Shown here piece by piece: positions 34,913-47,077 of a DNA stretch of 64,000 nucleotides (positions within the stretch are counted from its first letter, which is position 1; every line of letters starts with the position of its first letter). A program made the position numbers and the translations under genes. The stretch is from assembly GCA_024663395.1 (NCBI GenBank), contig JANFAH010000005.1, forward strand, positions 3,100,001 through 3,164,000. Direction: 5' to 3'. This DNA comes from Pisolithus tinctorius (lineage: Eukaryota; Basidiomycota; Agaricomycetes; Boletales; Pisolithaceae). The notes under the pieces are model-generated. The model was not told the origin of the DNA. It saw nothing but the letters and a program-made list of their open reading frames with translations, and ran no database searches.

Positions 34913-35680
34913 GGGCTACTACAACCACTTGAAATGTGAATCCCTCCTTCCCTCCCCCATAAACCCATCAGAGAAAGGGCTGTGCGGCGGTCGGCCAGCA
35001 AAAAAAATGCCTGGGATGTGGTCGCCATCGCGATCCTGATTCGAGAGGTCTTCAGCGTTGACCGATCGATCATTAAAAATTCCCATGCACTTGTTACCAT
35101 TCTCATGTGCGACAGTCTATCCAACTTTGCCTTCGCTACTATTTCAAGGATGCTGCATGATGTCCAGGAACGCGAGACCCTCACTTCGTCATATCCGAGC
35201 AACAAGAACGCAAACTGTTGAAGCGAAGATGGAACTATACACTCTGAATGGGTCGCTGCCAAGGGTGACCGGGGCTCTAGGCTTCCGGAGTTTTTCCTTG
35301 GGAAGTTGGAGTACGAGGGGACCGCGTCGCAAAGACGAAACTAGTACTTAAGCTTGCCGCGAATCAAGTACCGAAGGTGGGTATGGTGAAGCAACGTAAT
35401 CCCCGGTGTCGAGAGTACTCTTTTAGTTGCACCGTAGTTTGTTCGGTTAGCAAATCTCAGAAATCTACTATCTTTACTCTGATGATACCCTACCGACTTT
35501 TATCTATTGTAAAATAGAACTGATCAAAACGAGCAGCGAGATTGACTCTTGGGTCATTCAGTTGGCATTGCTGTCACTTTACGCCCATTAATACATTTTT
35601 ACTGTCCTGCATGACCTGGACCGGCAGCGTCAGATTGCAGTATGGGGGGCGAAAATGAATATACTATACCTTCTAAACTC
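34913..35680. other. Intergenic sequence between hydrolase and RNase-like gene
   Basis: Presumed promoter of the hydrolase plus the 3' region of the RNase-like gene. The open frame at 34909-35262 (-) has no recognisable family. Confidence 0.4.
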
Positions 35681-36197
35681 TCAAACACAGAACTCGTAAA
35701 GACCACGCTCCCCACCTTCATGGAGGATACCGCAGAAGTCTTTGCCTGGTGCGGTATAGACGGCACGTACTAAACCTGGGTCAGCCTTAGGCTCCTTGTC
35801 ATAGGGGTATAGATGGCCGTCTTCGAAGAGGGGGAACGCGAGCAAGCGGGCACCCTTTTTGTTGCATTTCTTGTTGTCGAACTCAAGGCCATGGTAATAA
35901 TCTTGCTCATGGTGCTCGCCGCCATGAGCAGAGTAATGATGAAGCCTGTGAGGGTATCCAGTACGCCCAGGGTGCAAGGGGGCATGATGGACATTGTTCT
36001 TGGCTTTGTCTTCGTCGATTTTGTAGTTTCCTTTGTGAGTTTTACAGGAGTACTCCTTCGGAGAAATGACTTGTGAGTGGCAAGAACGGACGAATGAAGT
36101 ATAGAGCGCGTACCTTGTTCTTTCGCATTGCCATAGGGTTAGCAAGAACTGGCGCAATGGCCAGTGTAAGGCAAACGAGGGTCTTTGTCAACCGCAT
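35681..36197 (-). CDS. Secreted protein resembling the RNase N1/T1 fold
   Basis: Two exons, 36197-36114 and 36055-35681, with a 58-bp intron; 152 aa. Residues 1-19 are a signal peptide (MRLTKTLVCLTLAIAPVLA). The mature chain can be laid on guanyl-specific RNases: GYPHRLHHY with His64 in the place of T1 His40, LLAFPLFEDGHLY in the place of the strand carrying Glu58, VRAVY with Arg125 in the place of Arg77, and GILHEGG with His140 in the place of His92. The Glu58 slot holds Ala101, so catalysis, if any, would differ. Cysteines at 32, 92, 136 and 151 could form two disulfides. I infer a secreted RNase-like protein; whether it is active is unknown. A TATTTAAAG lies about 66 bases upstream. Confidence 0.55.
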
Positions 36198-36262
36198 ATC
36201 GAGTTGGAGAAGCGATGACGATCGCTATAGTACTGTAGAGCTCTCTCAAGCCTCAACACAGA

Positions 36263-36271
36263 CTTTAAATA
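36263..36271 (-). promoter_or_regulatory. TATA-like element of the RNase-like gene
   Basis: TATTTAAAG on the minus strand, about 66 bases upstream of the start codon at 36197. Confidence 0.35.
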
Positions 36272-36299
36272 CCTTGCCTTTGGGGAATGGACTGTCCAT

Positions 36300-37273
36300 A
36301 ACAAAGCTCGCAAGCCAAACATCCAGAGGATAATTCTCGCCCAGTTGAACGAAAGGCGGCTTTGTCAGTGTTCTGCGCTTCATCCAGAAGCAGAGCGGGA
36401 CAGAATTAGCCTTCGAGTCCCCGGCCATACTACGAGTAGGTTTCTCATGACTCATGAAGCAAATGTCAACATAACAGACCGGTATCGTGCCTCCCTAGTT
36501 TGTGTTAACGGGTCCTGAGCGAGCCTGTGTATGGGCAAAAGTCGATGGCAGAAGCTAGCGAATGATTCATTTCGACCGGAGCTTATACATGCCGAGCACG
36601 AATTCAGCAACTGTAGATGTGTAAACGTGTGTAGAAAAGGGAATTCCTCCAACACGACCAAAGGTTTTGGGGTCAAGCTATGTTGCCTAGCAGTTGTGAC
36701 TTCAGAGTTCTTCCTCGAACCGGAGGAGGCTGGAGGTCTTAGCATACTGGCATGAGGAAGTCTATGCAATTGAGTCCAAATGGTCCAGGAGACGAAGAAT
36801 ACACCTACCGGCTGTCGTACCCGCCTGAAAAGTCGTCAGGGCTGGAGTCCGGGCGTCGCCCGACCGGAAGCCCCAATCGCCTGCGACAATACCCGGCCGA
36901 TTCGAAGCCAGATGTTTGAACCGACTCGAGACGTTCCGGAGATTACCTCTCGGTCACTGTGACCTAGCCCATGCCTCTAATAGGACCGTCGCCTCTGGCG
37001 AATAGGTGTGCCACTCCCTCTTTGTATCGAAAAAAGCAGGAATCATTCGGGTGCCCACGGTGACGGCAGTGCGGAGGGCTTGAAGTTGTCTCCTACATAA
37101 TGCGATCCCCACGAACAACTAAACACTCAAAGACATGACATTCTAAATGTGCACACAAGAACTTGGAATACACTGTAATACATGTTGAGATTACACTGTG
37201 AATAGGTAACTTCGTAAAATTCGTGAAAGCGACGAGTGGAGAGTGGCGAGGAACAAATCAAGACACTCAGCAA
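36300..37273. other. Unassigned intergenic sequence
   Basis: No gene, RNA or repeat that I can support. Confidence 0.4.
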
Positions 37274-38759
37274 CTACCTACGACCCAGCCCGCTAACGTT
37301 CCATGCAGCCTGCTTTCGTATATACCCCACCTTTCCTAACACCCATAGCGTCCAATCCCGAAGAGTCGACTTGCTTACGGGTAACCACCATGCAAAAACC
37401 TCGTCCTTCACACCGAAGAGCGCAAGAATCTTCTTCGTGAGCGCGATGACCTCGAGTGCGCGAGTACGACGCTCTGTCACGAACTTGATAAGGATACGAT
37501 CGGCTTCCGGCAGAGATAGAGACGCGGACTCCGTCACTTGGATGTGCTTCACGAGCACCTCCCCGAGGAAGACTGCATCCCGAAGACCGAGGTTCATGCC
37601 TTGCCCACCGGCTGGAGAATGGATATGGGCAGCATCGCCAACGAGGAGGATGGCTGCTCCTTTGGGTGTTGAAGAGTCCCCAGAAGAAAGACGGGTAAAG
37701 AAAGTATCCGCGATGGCAGAGTGGGTGCGGAAACGGGAACACCAGAGAACGTCCTTTATGCGAACGGCTTTCCCGCTGGGGTTGACGGTAGGATCTGATG
37801 AGAGGCCGAGGGAACCGTATCTATCGAGGAGATTTTGCATGTACTCTTTCGACGGTGATTGTGGGATGGGTCCATCCTCTACTGGTGCGCCACATATCAC
37901 TCTGAAAATTCTCCCTTCAACAGGTTTACCGGTTTCTTTGGCAAGGTATTCGTTGAAAGTCGAAGGGAGGGGGATGCAAAGAGAGAAATTACTTGGGGAC
38001 ATGACACCTCTAAAGGTGATGTTGTCTAAGTCTGGGGTATCGAACGTGACATCCGCTTGAGCGAGCTGTGCAAGGCAGGTGGAGTCGTCTCCCAGACCGC
38101 TCTTCGGATCCGTGAAGGCAATACCAGCGACGGTGCGAATCTAAAACGCTCTTTATAACGAGGATTACGGAGGCAAACAACACATATACGAACCGTAGAA
38201 CGTGCGCCGTCTGCGGCAATGACATATTTCGTCGTAATGACTTGCCCGTCCTCGAGTGTAATGTCCGCGAGGTTGGCATCGTCCATGTTTACTTTCATAG
38301 CTACAACCTTGTGTGGGCGGTGCACAGTAACACCGAGGCTCGCAAGCTTTTCCCCTAGGATGTGCTCCGTGAATGGCTGAGGTATAATAAGTCCGTAAGG
38401 ATGGCGGGTGTATGGTTTCAGCCCCTCGAACTGAGGATAAGCCAACGCCGTCGTTCGAGTGCCCAAATTCATCGCGGTCATCTTCGTGCCTTTGGAGATC
38501 AACTCGTCTCCGCAGCCTATCGTATCGAGAGCCTGTGCATAATGTTGTTCGAGGGGGGTGGATATCAAATTTCTGAGGGAACACCTACTTCCAAGGTGGC
38601 AGCATGGACAACAACAGCGCGGGAGCTATTGTCCCCTTTGGCAAGAGCATCCACGACGACGAAATCTTTAAACCCATGGCGTATAAGAGACAAAGCGGTA
38701 GCCAACCCGGTTGGGCCAGCTCCAACAATCAGTACAGTGGTATTCCTGGGAAGCGACAT
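37274..38759 (-). CDS. FAD-dependent monooxygenase, tandem copy A
   Basis: Flavin hydroxylase of the phenol-hydroxylase/PHBH class (FAD_binding_3), which inserts one oxygen atom into an aromatic or similar substrate using NAD(P)H; substrate unknown. Exons 38759-38589, 38532-38194 and 38140-37274; 458 aa. Motifs: VGAGPTGLA near residue 12 (FAD GxGxxG), AADGARST at 163-170 (DG motif) and GDAAHIHSPAGGQGMN near 338 (GD motif). Intron 2 starts GTTCGT in all four paralogues. The thioredoxin-like C-terminal domain of full-length phenol hydroxylases is absent; the protein ends SGLGRR. It is the first of four same-strand copies with 0.8-1.5 kb between them. Confidence 0.85.
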
Positions 38760-38813
38760 GTTTCAGGCAGTGAACTTTGAAGTTCTGAGGAAATCCGTAG
38801 GTGAACTACACAG

Positions 38814-38821
38814 GGTATATA
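38814..38821 (-). promoter_or_regulatory. TATA box of monooxygenase copy A
   Basis: TATATACC on the minus strand, about 55 bases upstream of the start codon. A comparable TATACC lies upstream of copy C near 44097. Confidence 0.4.
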
Positions 38822-38824
38822 TCG

Positions 38825-40222
38825 TTTCCTTGATTGCACTGCTTGCCGTTCGGTCTGGGAACCTACGAACGGTTGGCCCGATCTCTGAGTCACTGTGGTG
38901 GAGACGTTGGATGATGGTGACATGTTTACATTGACTCACCCAAAAGTAATGTGTTACATCCTCCCGGATCGTGACCATATCGAAGTTTCCGGACGGCAAG
39001 CATTACGTGGAACCTCGGATGGTTGCTCGCCACGGTGACGAATCAAAACGTAAGGGTGGCACAGAACTGCTGACGACGACAGGTGGTACGGATGCGAACG
39101 GCTCAGATCAATGGTTTAGCAAGTAGGCTTATTATGGTTTGGGCCGACGAGGAGATGCTCTTGAGTCGTTTCATAAGGATTCATTTCCTCTGGTAGCTAC
39201 CTTCGTACCTTAGTCGTCTACTTGATATCGGGGCGTAGCTCAGTAGCTCGTCCTCATTCTCGCCATTCCGTGCCGTCCCGAATTCCGACTGAGTATATCG
39301 CATTTTATCCGTGTGTCATCTGCGTACGCGTTGCCCCTTGCCGGGGCATGTTATTCTGGATGTGCACACGGACTAGTGATGGCTGTGTCCTTGACAACGA
39401 AGCCCATAACTTACGGATTCGGACGGGGTAGGAACGCCAGCAGATGGCGACTCTTTTGCCCTGTCTTGAAGTGTTGGTCAGGCAACAGAACGCCACCAGT
39501 GCCATTTTCACGAATTTCGAAGAGCAGCCATGGCAAGCACAGCCCACTCGTCGCTATCGGCTGGAATGTTACTGTAGGCTCACACTAGAATGACTTCCGT
39601 GGGGTACACTGCAGCAGGTTTTGACAATATCTATTACGCCAACCTGTTATCGCCGCATGCTTACAGTCTTCCTGGCAGCTTCAGTGACTCAGTCAGCTTA
39701 AAAAGGTTCGAGACTTCCGGTCCTTCTCGTGCCGTATCTTGAAGGATGATACCTACGATGGGTTCGTTGGATGCTGTGCAACCTAGGCTGACTTAACTGC
39801 GAAGGGCTCGGATCATGATGGTTGATGTCGATCAGCTCGGAGTATATGTTGTCAGCACAGGTTCTTTCGCAGATCTGGGCGGTTTCACTTGCCGCGGTTT
39901 GCATTCTTCCACAGAGTGAGTGCCAATCCCATATTTTACAACTAAGTTTACCCCTACAAATAATCTTTCTATATATTCCGACTCATCTAATTGTCCGCTT
40001 TTGCCTCAGAAGATTTACTTCTGCCACTCGTGATCGAGAGGAGCTTTCGTTCTAAGCCTCGCGAAACGCATTCTGTCCCTCACATCGTACTTCCGACGCA
40101 CTTTACAGCACATTCCTAAGAAACCACAGCACGTGCATCAGATCCGACTCCCTATAATACAGTGATATCTGTGTTCCAGGACTTTGCACGATGACCACAG
40201 TCGCATAACTTCGTGACTCTCC
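38825..40222. other. Intergenic sequence between monooxygenase copies A and B
   Basis: Presumed promoter of copy A and 3' flank of copy B; nothing else recognised. Confidence 0.4.
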
Positions 40223-41712
40223 TTATCTACGACCCAGCCCACTAACGCTCCACGCAGCTTCCCTTCGCAGATAATACACTTTCCCCAACATCCACAACAT
40301 CCAGTTACGCAAAGTCACCTTATTAACCGGGAACCACCATGCGACAACCTCGTCCTTCACTCCGGCAATCGAGAGCAAGGTCTTTGTGAAGGCGATGACC
40401 TCAAGCGCACGGGCACGTCGCTCCGCGGCGAACTTGGCAAGAATGTAATCGGCCTCCGACAGAGGCATAGATTCCGTCGCTTTAATGTGCTTCACGAGCA
40501 CCTCTCCGAGGAAGACCGCGTCCCGAATGCCGAGGTTCATGCCCTGCCCGCCAGCTGGAGAATGGATATGGGCAGCGTCACCAACAAGTAGGATGGCAGG
40601 CCCTCGAACGTCTGATGAGTCGCCTGAAGAAAGCCGAGTGAAGAAAGTGTCCGCGATGGCACTGTGGGTGCGAAAGCGCGAATACCAGACGATATCCTTC
40701 AAGCAGACGGCTTTCCCAGTGGGGTTGACTTTAGGATCAGCCGAGAGGTCACGGGGTCCGAATTTTTCAATGAGAGTCTGCATGTACTCCTTCGATGGTG
40801 AGTGTGGGACAGCTCCTTCTTCCAGTGGTATCCCCCACACCATCCTGTATATTCTCCCTTCAATATGCTCATGGGTTTCTTTTGCGAGATATTCGTTGAA
40901 GGTGAAAGGAAGAGGGGCACAGAGGGAGAAATTATTCGGGCACATTATACCTCTGAAGTCGGACTCATCCAAGTCTGGGCGATCAAAGGTGACATCCGCT
41001 AGAGCAGCCTGCTCAAGGGTAGTGGGGTCGTCTCCACGATCGCTCTTCGGGTCTACGAATGCGATACCAGCAACAGTACGAATCTACGGCGCTGTCCGTA
41101 AGAGCAATCGTCGAAATGATGTCCCAAAGACGAACCGTAGAACGTGCGCCATCCGCAGCAATGATATATCTCGTCGTAATAATCTGTCCGTCCTCGAACA
41201 CGACGTCCGCGAGATTAGCATCGTCTGCGTTGACTTTGACACCCATGGCTTTGTGGGGACGATGTACGGTAACACCCAAACTAGCGAGCTTTTCACCCAA
41301 GACGTGCTCCGTAAATGTCTGAGGTATGATGAGTGCGTAGGGATGACGGGTGTATGGTTCCAGTGCATCAAACTGAATGTGGGCCAGCTCCGCTGTTCTG
41401 GTGCCAAATTTCATCTTGGTTGCCTTTGTGCCTTTGGACACCAGTTCGTCTCCGCAGCCTATCACGTCTAGAGCCTGCCGTCACGTTGAAGTTTTTGGGG
41501 TCAACGGGAATGGACTGTTAAGTTTCTGACTGGACACCTACTTCCAAGGTGGCGGAATGGACAACAATGGCACGGGAACTGTTGTCCCCCTTGACGACAG
41601 CATCCACAATGACGAAATCCTTGAACCCATGGTGAACAAGAGACAAGGTGCTCGCTAGACCAGTTGGGCCTGCCCCAACGATTAGCACAGTGGTACTTCG
41701 AGGGAGCGCCAT
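40223..41712 (-). CDS. FAD-dependent monooxygenase, tandem copy B
   Basis: Exons 41712-41542, 41474-41136 and 41083-40223; 456 aa. Exons 1 and 2 are exactly as long as in copy A (171 and 339 bases) and both introns sit at the same positions and phases. The FAD motifs VGAGPTGLA, AADGARST and GDAAHIHSPAGGQGMN are intact. Residues differ from copy A throughout the middle, substrate-facing part (for example FNEYLAKETHEHIEG against FNEYLAKETGKPVEG), which fits divergence of substrate preference. The start MALPRSTTVL differs from MSLPRNTTVL of A and C. Confidence 0.85.
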
Positions 41713-42579
41713 GCTTCAACTGCGAGTCTGAAGAAACTAGCAAGAAGAGCTGCTGGCTGTTCTGCTGGCTATCGAAGCTTCCGTTCCTACATTTGTGTGC
41801 GCCATGACATCATGATGTGGTCATTGTCTGAATCGATGACATACCACCGCTACCCAATTGACTATTAGGTCCTTGATAAACACGCCGAAGGAGTGGCAGA
41901 CCGTAAAAGCTTGTATGTACCTTGTCATGCGAAGTGACTCATTCCGAATACCCTTTAATCGATTAATCCAAGAACATTCTGATCTTATGTTCTGCGCAGA
42001 ATTTGGGTACAGTACCTCCGAAGTTTGTGAGTCTGCTCCACATCATACAGTCTTCCTTATATTTTCTTGGAACGCCCAGGGAAGACTGAGTCTGCTACAC
42101 ATTAGGACTGGGTAAATGGGCGAAATATTACAATCGCCGCGGAGCTTGATTGCGGGACTCCGAAGACCATGTCGGTGACAAGTCCAGCTATCTTGTCAAC
42201 TCGGACAAAGCTCTCCTTACTCTGCAATGAAAGTCCAGACGGCTTTCACTTCAAGCCTCACGGTTTGCATTCCTTCACTTAAGGTTTTCCCCTAAACGTG
42301 CAAATCGTATCCTACGACCAAGTTTACGGTTAAGGAATAAGTCGGTGAGCATGATGATATTCTCGAGAAGGTTGGTATACAACGTTTTTCCGTTCCAATG
42401 AATTATATTTGTGACAAGATTAGATGCAATTTCTTGTTGAAGATTTTCGCACCGTATTTCTATGCCACGTCCAGACCCCAATCACCAACAATGCGCAAAA
42501 CTTCATACTTTACAACACAGCGACGGTAGTTAAGGATTCTCGCATTGATATGTGACTTCGCAGTCTTCTGAGCTCTCCT
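41713..42579. other. Intergenic sequence between monooxygenase copies B and C
   Basis: Promoter of copy B and 3' flank of copy C expected here; no other feature recognised. Confidence 0.4.
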
Positions 42580-44064
42580 TTATCTACGACCCAATCCACT
42601 CATGTTCCATATAACTTGCCTTCGCAGGTAATGCACCTTTCCTGCCATCCAGAGCATCCAGTCTCGTAAAGTCACCTTACTGATAGGTAACCACCATGCA
42701 ACGATCGCGTCTTTCATTCCGCCAACGGAAAGCAGTTTTTTTGTGAACCCGATGACTTCGAGTGCGCGGGCGCGTCGCTCCGCAACGAAATCAGCAAGGA
42801 TCTGGTCGGCTTCGGATAGAGGTTTGGACTCCGTCGCTTTGACGTGCTTCACTAGCATCTCTCCTAGGAAGACTGCGTCTCGAAGACCGAGATTCATACC
42901 TTGCCCCCCAACAGGAGAATGGATATGGGCAGCATCACCAACGAGGAGGATGGCAGCTCCTTCTGGTTTTAATGAGTCGCCGGAAGGAAGACGAGTGAAG
43001 AAAGTATCTGCAATGGCGGAGTGGGTCCGTACTCGGGAAGACCAAATGACTTCTTTTATGCAGACACCTTTCCCACTTGGATTGACGGAGGGATCCGACG
43101 ACAGATCCAGGGGACCGAACCTATCGACGAGGCTCTGTATGAATGCCTTCGATGGGGAGTGTGGAACGGGCCCCTCTTCTACTGGTGCCCCACATGCCAC
43201 TCTGAATATTCTCTCTTCAATATGTTTACCGGTTTCCTTTGCAAGGTACTCGTTGAATGTGGGAGGGAGAGGGGCACAAAGGAAGAAGTTGTTCGTAGAC
43301 AGTACACCTCTGAAGTTGAAGTTATTTAATTCTGGGTTGTCAAAGGTGACATCTGCTGGAGCAAGCTGCGCAAGTGTGGTGGAATCGTGTCCGGGGCCAT
43401 TCTTCGGATCTACGAAATCAATACCCGCAATGGGGCGGATCTAAAGCGCTCGCCATAAGGATGACCGTGTGGAAAGTGCGCCAGGTACGAACCGTTGAAC
43501 GTGCGCCATCCGCAGCAATAACATATTTCGTCGTAATGACCTGCCCATCCTCGAATGTGACGTCCGCAAGGTTAGTATTGTCCGCGTTTATCTTCATACC
43601 CACAACGTTGTGTGGACGATGGACTGTGACACCAAGACTGGCCGCTTTTTGCCCCAAAACATGCTCCGTGAACGTCTGTGGTATAAGAAGTCCGTAAGGA
43701 TGACGAGTATATGGTTTCAGTGTATCAAATGGCAGGTGTGCCAGCACCCCCGTTCGAGTGTCAAAGTTCATGCTCGTTATCTTAGTGCCTTTGGAGACCA
43801 GCTCGTCTCCGCAGCCTATCACATCGAGCGCCTGTCATGATGTTCGTTAGGGTCAATAGAAGTGTATAGTTAAATCTGTGACAGAGCACGTACTTCCAAG
43901 GTGGCAGCATGGATAACGATAGCACGTGAACTGTTGTCCCCTTTGACGAGAGCATCCACAACGACGAAGTCGTTAAACCCGTGATGGATAAGTGATAGGG
44001 CGCTTGCCAGGCCGGTTGGCCCAGCTCCAACAATTAGAATAGTGGTGTTCCGGGGGAGTGACAT
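42580..44064 (-). CDS. FAD-dependent monooxygenase, tandem copy C
   Basis: Exons 44064-43894, 43831-43493 and 43440-42580; 456 aa, with the same gene structure as copies A, B and D. The GD motif reads GDAAHIHSPVGGQGMN, sharing valine with copy D where A and B have alanine, so C and D are the closest pair. All catalytic motifs and frames are intact. Confidence 0.85.
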
Positions 44065-44834
44065 GTCTCAGATAGTGAAGTTGAGGAAATATGTATACGG
44101 GGTATAGACGGTATCCTTGTTGAGTATTAACATCCCCTGCAGTGCTAGAGAGCGGTAAATGGCTAGCGCTGCGAGACTTCCTAATCACGTAGCGTAGGAA
44201 ATGAGTTATGTAATGAAGACGCACGGTGACAAGTAGGGGACCGTTTACATACCACCGCCGATCTTGGTTACACAAACGGTCTCCAGTTGTCTTTTCGCGG
44301 GTGATCTTGTGATGCATACGCATATCGAACAATACATGGACCATGAACTCAAGCGGAGCTATTATCAGATAACTTGGTGGTGCGGTTTGTTCCAGGTGTG
44401 AAGTACACCCGGACAACTTGTACAGCCCTCAAATTAAATCACGCCACGCATGATGGGATTCAAAGATGAATCGATGACTCACCGGCGCCACTCAGCACTA
44501 GCGTAGTAGCACAGGTCCAGCGTGCTAATTGCGGTCGAGGTTTAGTCACCTGGCCATTGTTAGGATTGTTGATGGAACGATGTTCGAGGCGAGTGTGGGG
44601 GTATAGGTATTGATTGCTTGTCGCGAGGTGACTAGTCATAGGAGAGCTTTCTGGCTGGTTTTTGATTGGCAGGTTATCGTCAAAACTTTTTGAACCGTAA
44701 TCATTATATATCTAGGTCCCAATCGCCATCACATCAATACGGATGTCCAAAACTTTGCAGCAAACACAGTAGAAAAAAAAAAAAAACTACTATTAGGTAG
44801 GTTGCGAATTCCCTCAACTTCGCAGTATCTCTCT
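44065..44834. other. Intergenic sequence between monooxygenase copies C and D
   Basis: Contains a 14-base A run near 44773-44786; otherwise nothing recognised. Confidence 0.4.
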
Positions 44835-46311
44835 TTATCTACGGCCCAACCCACTGAAGTTCCACATAACTCGCCTTCGCAAGTAGTACACCTTTCCAAC
44901 CATCCATAGTACCCAGTCCCGTAAAGTCACCTTACTGATAGGTAACCACCATGCGACGACCGCGTCTTTTGTCCCACCAACTGAAAGAAGGCTCTTTGTG
45001 AACCCGATGACTTCGAGTGCGCGGGTGCGTCGCTCCGCAGCGAAGTCAGTCAGGATCTGGTCGGCTTCCGATAGAGGTTTGGACTCCGTCACTTTGACGT
45101 GCTTCGCGAGCACCTCTCCGAGGAAGACTGCGTCTCGAAGACCGAGGTTCATGCCTTGCCCCCCAACAGGAGAATGGATATGGGCGGCATCGCCAACGAG
45201 GAGGATAGCAGCTCCTGCGGGTTTTAGTGAGTCACCTGAAGGAAGGCGAGTGAAGAAAGTATCGGCAATAGCGGAGTGGGTGCGGACACGGGAAGACCAA
45301 ATAACTTCCTTTATGCAGACACCTTTCCCACTTGGATTGGCAGAGGGGTCCGACGACAGATATAGGGGACCAAATTTGTCGATGAGGTTCTGTACGTATG
45401 CCTTGGACGGTGCTTGTGGAACGGGCCCCTCTCCTACTGGAACCCCACACGCTATCCTGACTATTCTGTCCTCAATAAATTTGCCGGTTTTCCTAGAAAG
45501 GTATTCGTTGAATGTGGAAGGAAGGGGAACAGAAAAGAAGTAAGTGTTCGCGGACATCACACCACTCAAATTGGAGATGTTTAACTTCGGGTTGTCAAAG
45601 GTGACATCTGCGGGAACAAGCTGCACAAGTGTAGTGGAGTCATGCTCCAGGCCATCCTTCGGATCCACGAAGCCAATACCCGCAATGGTGCGAATCTAAA
45701 TTGTTCTCCATAAGGGTGATTACATGGAAAGCAACGCAAGTACGAACCGTTGAACGTGCGCCATCCGCAGCAATGATGTATCTGGTCGTAACGACCTGTC
45801 CATCCTCGAACGTGATGTCTGCGAGGTCGGTATCGACCGTGTTTACCTTCATATCCACAACTTTGTGTGGACGGTGCACAGTGACACCAAGGTTGGCCAC
45901 CTTTTGTCCCAAGACATATTCCGTGAATGTCTGTGGTATAACGAGTGCATAAGGATGACGAGTATATGGTTCCAGTGAATCAAACGGAAGGCGGGCAAGC
46001 GCTCCTGTTCGAGTGTCAAAGTTTACGCTCGTCATCTTTGTGCCTTTGGAGACTAACTCATTTCCACAGCCTATCATGTCTAGAGCCTGCCATATTGTCA
46101 TTTGAGTCAAGTACTGATAAATTTGTGAAAGGCTACTTACTTCCAAGGTGGCAGCATGGACAACAATAGCACGCGAGCTGTTATCCCCTTCAACGACAGC
46201 ATCTACAATGACGAAGTCCTTAAACCCGTAATGGATAAGGGACAAGGCGCTCGCCAGACCGGTTGGGCCAGCTCCAACGATGAGTACAGTGGTGTTTCGG
46301 GGGAGCGTCAT
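44835..46311 (-). CDS. FAD-dependent monooxygenase, tandem copy D
   Basis: Exons 46311-46141, 46086-45748 and 45695-44835; 456 aa. Motifs: VGAGPTGLA, AADGARST and GDAAHIHSPVGGQGMN. Exon lengths equal those of B and C base for base. It is the outermost copy of the cluster; the transposon at 46948 inserted about 640 bases upstream of its start codon. Confidence 0.85.
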
Positions 46312-46944
46312 GTTTCACGTCAGTAAAGTGTTCAGGAGAATAATAGGTAAAGATTGTGGAAGCCCTTGCATTTATTCGTTCCCTCGACTCCTGGCGGTCC
46401 CGCAGGATGATTCACTGAGCATCATATCACCGGTTGTCATTGTCGAGTCAATGCACTCCTAGAACACCTTGAAAACGATGACACACACCATGTTGCGCTG
46501 ATGAATCATTGCGGCAACTCTGTCAGTAGCCGACCTCGCTACGGGCGAGCGAACTTCATCTGGAATGGCACAGCCACTCGCCGCTGGTACCGGGCATGTG
46601 CAGTGGGCTTAAAGGGGACCGTGAATGTAAATTTACATAAAACCAGACTTGCTGCTGCGAAACGACTCACTCAGAACATTGCCATCTGCGGTTCCGTTTC
46701 AATGCTTACATTCTGCACAGAAGTCGGATACCTTCCTTACCAAATGAGTCCTGGGCGTCCCAGTTGTCTCTCAGCGAGCTTCCGTGTCCCTGACCCGTAA
46801 TCCTATGCCAGTGTTTTGGGGGTCTGTAGAGTTCTCGGCTTCCCACAAACGTGGCAAATTCCCAATCCATGGCATCGAACGATGATATACATGTCTGCCG
46901 AGCGAAAAAAAAAAAGATTGATTTCTTCGAGTTCGTGGTATGCC
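46312..46944. other. Promoter region of monooxygenase copy D
   Basis: Intergenic sequence ending at the transposon's target duplication; no clear TATA box. Confidence 0.35.
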
Positions 46945-46947
46945 TAA

Positions 46948-46972
46948 GAGCTTGTACGGAAAGCGCAGTTCA
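46948..46972 (+). repeat. Left terminal inverted repeat of the PIF/Harbinger element
   Basis: Perfect 25-base match to the reverse complement of 49960-49984; the adjacent TAA at 46945-46947 is the target duplication. Confidence 0.9.
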
Positions 46973-47077
46973 GTTGTAGTTTACGAACTTCACGGATTGT
47001 TCTTGTTTGACGGGTGGTGGAAAAATCCGGGCCAAAGCGTCGGAGATTGAAATGTTGGTTTCCCTCCCGATGGTAGC

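Noticed and set aside
39230..39265. GGGGCGTAGCTCAGTAGCTCG, resembling the 5' half of a tRNA
   Set aside because: No matching acceptor or T arm follows within tRNA distance.
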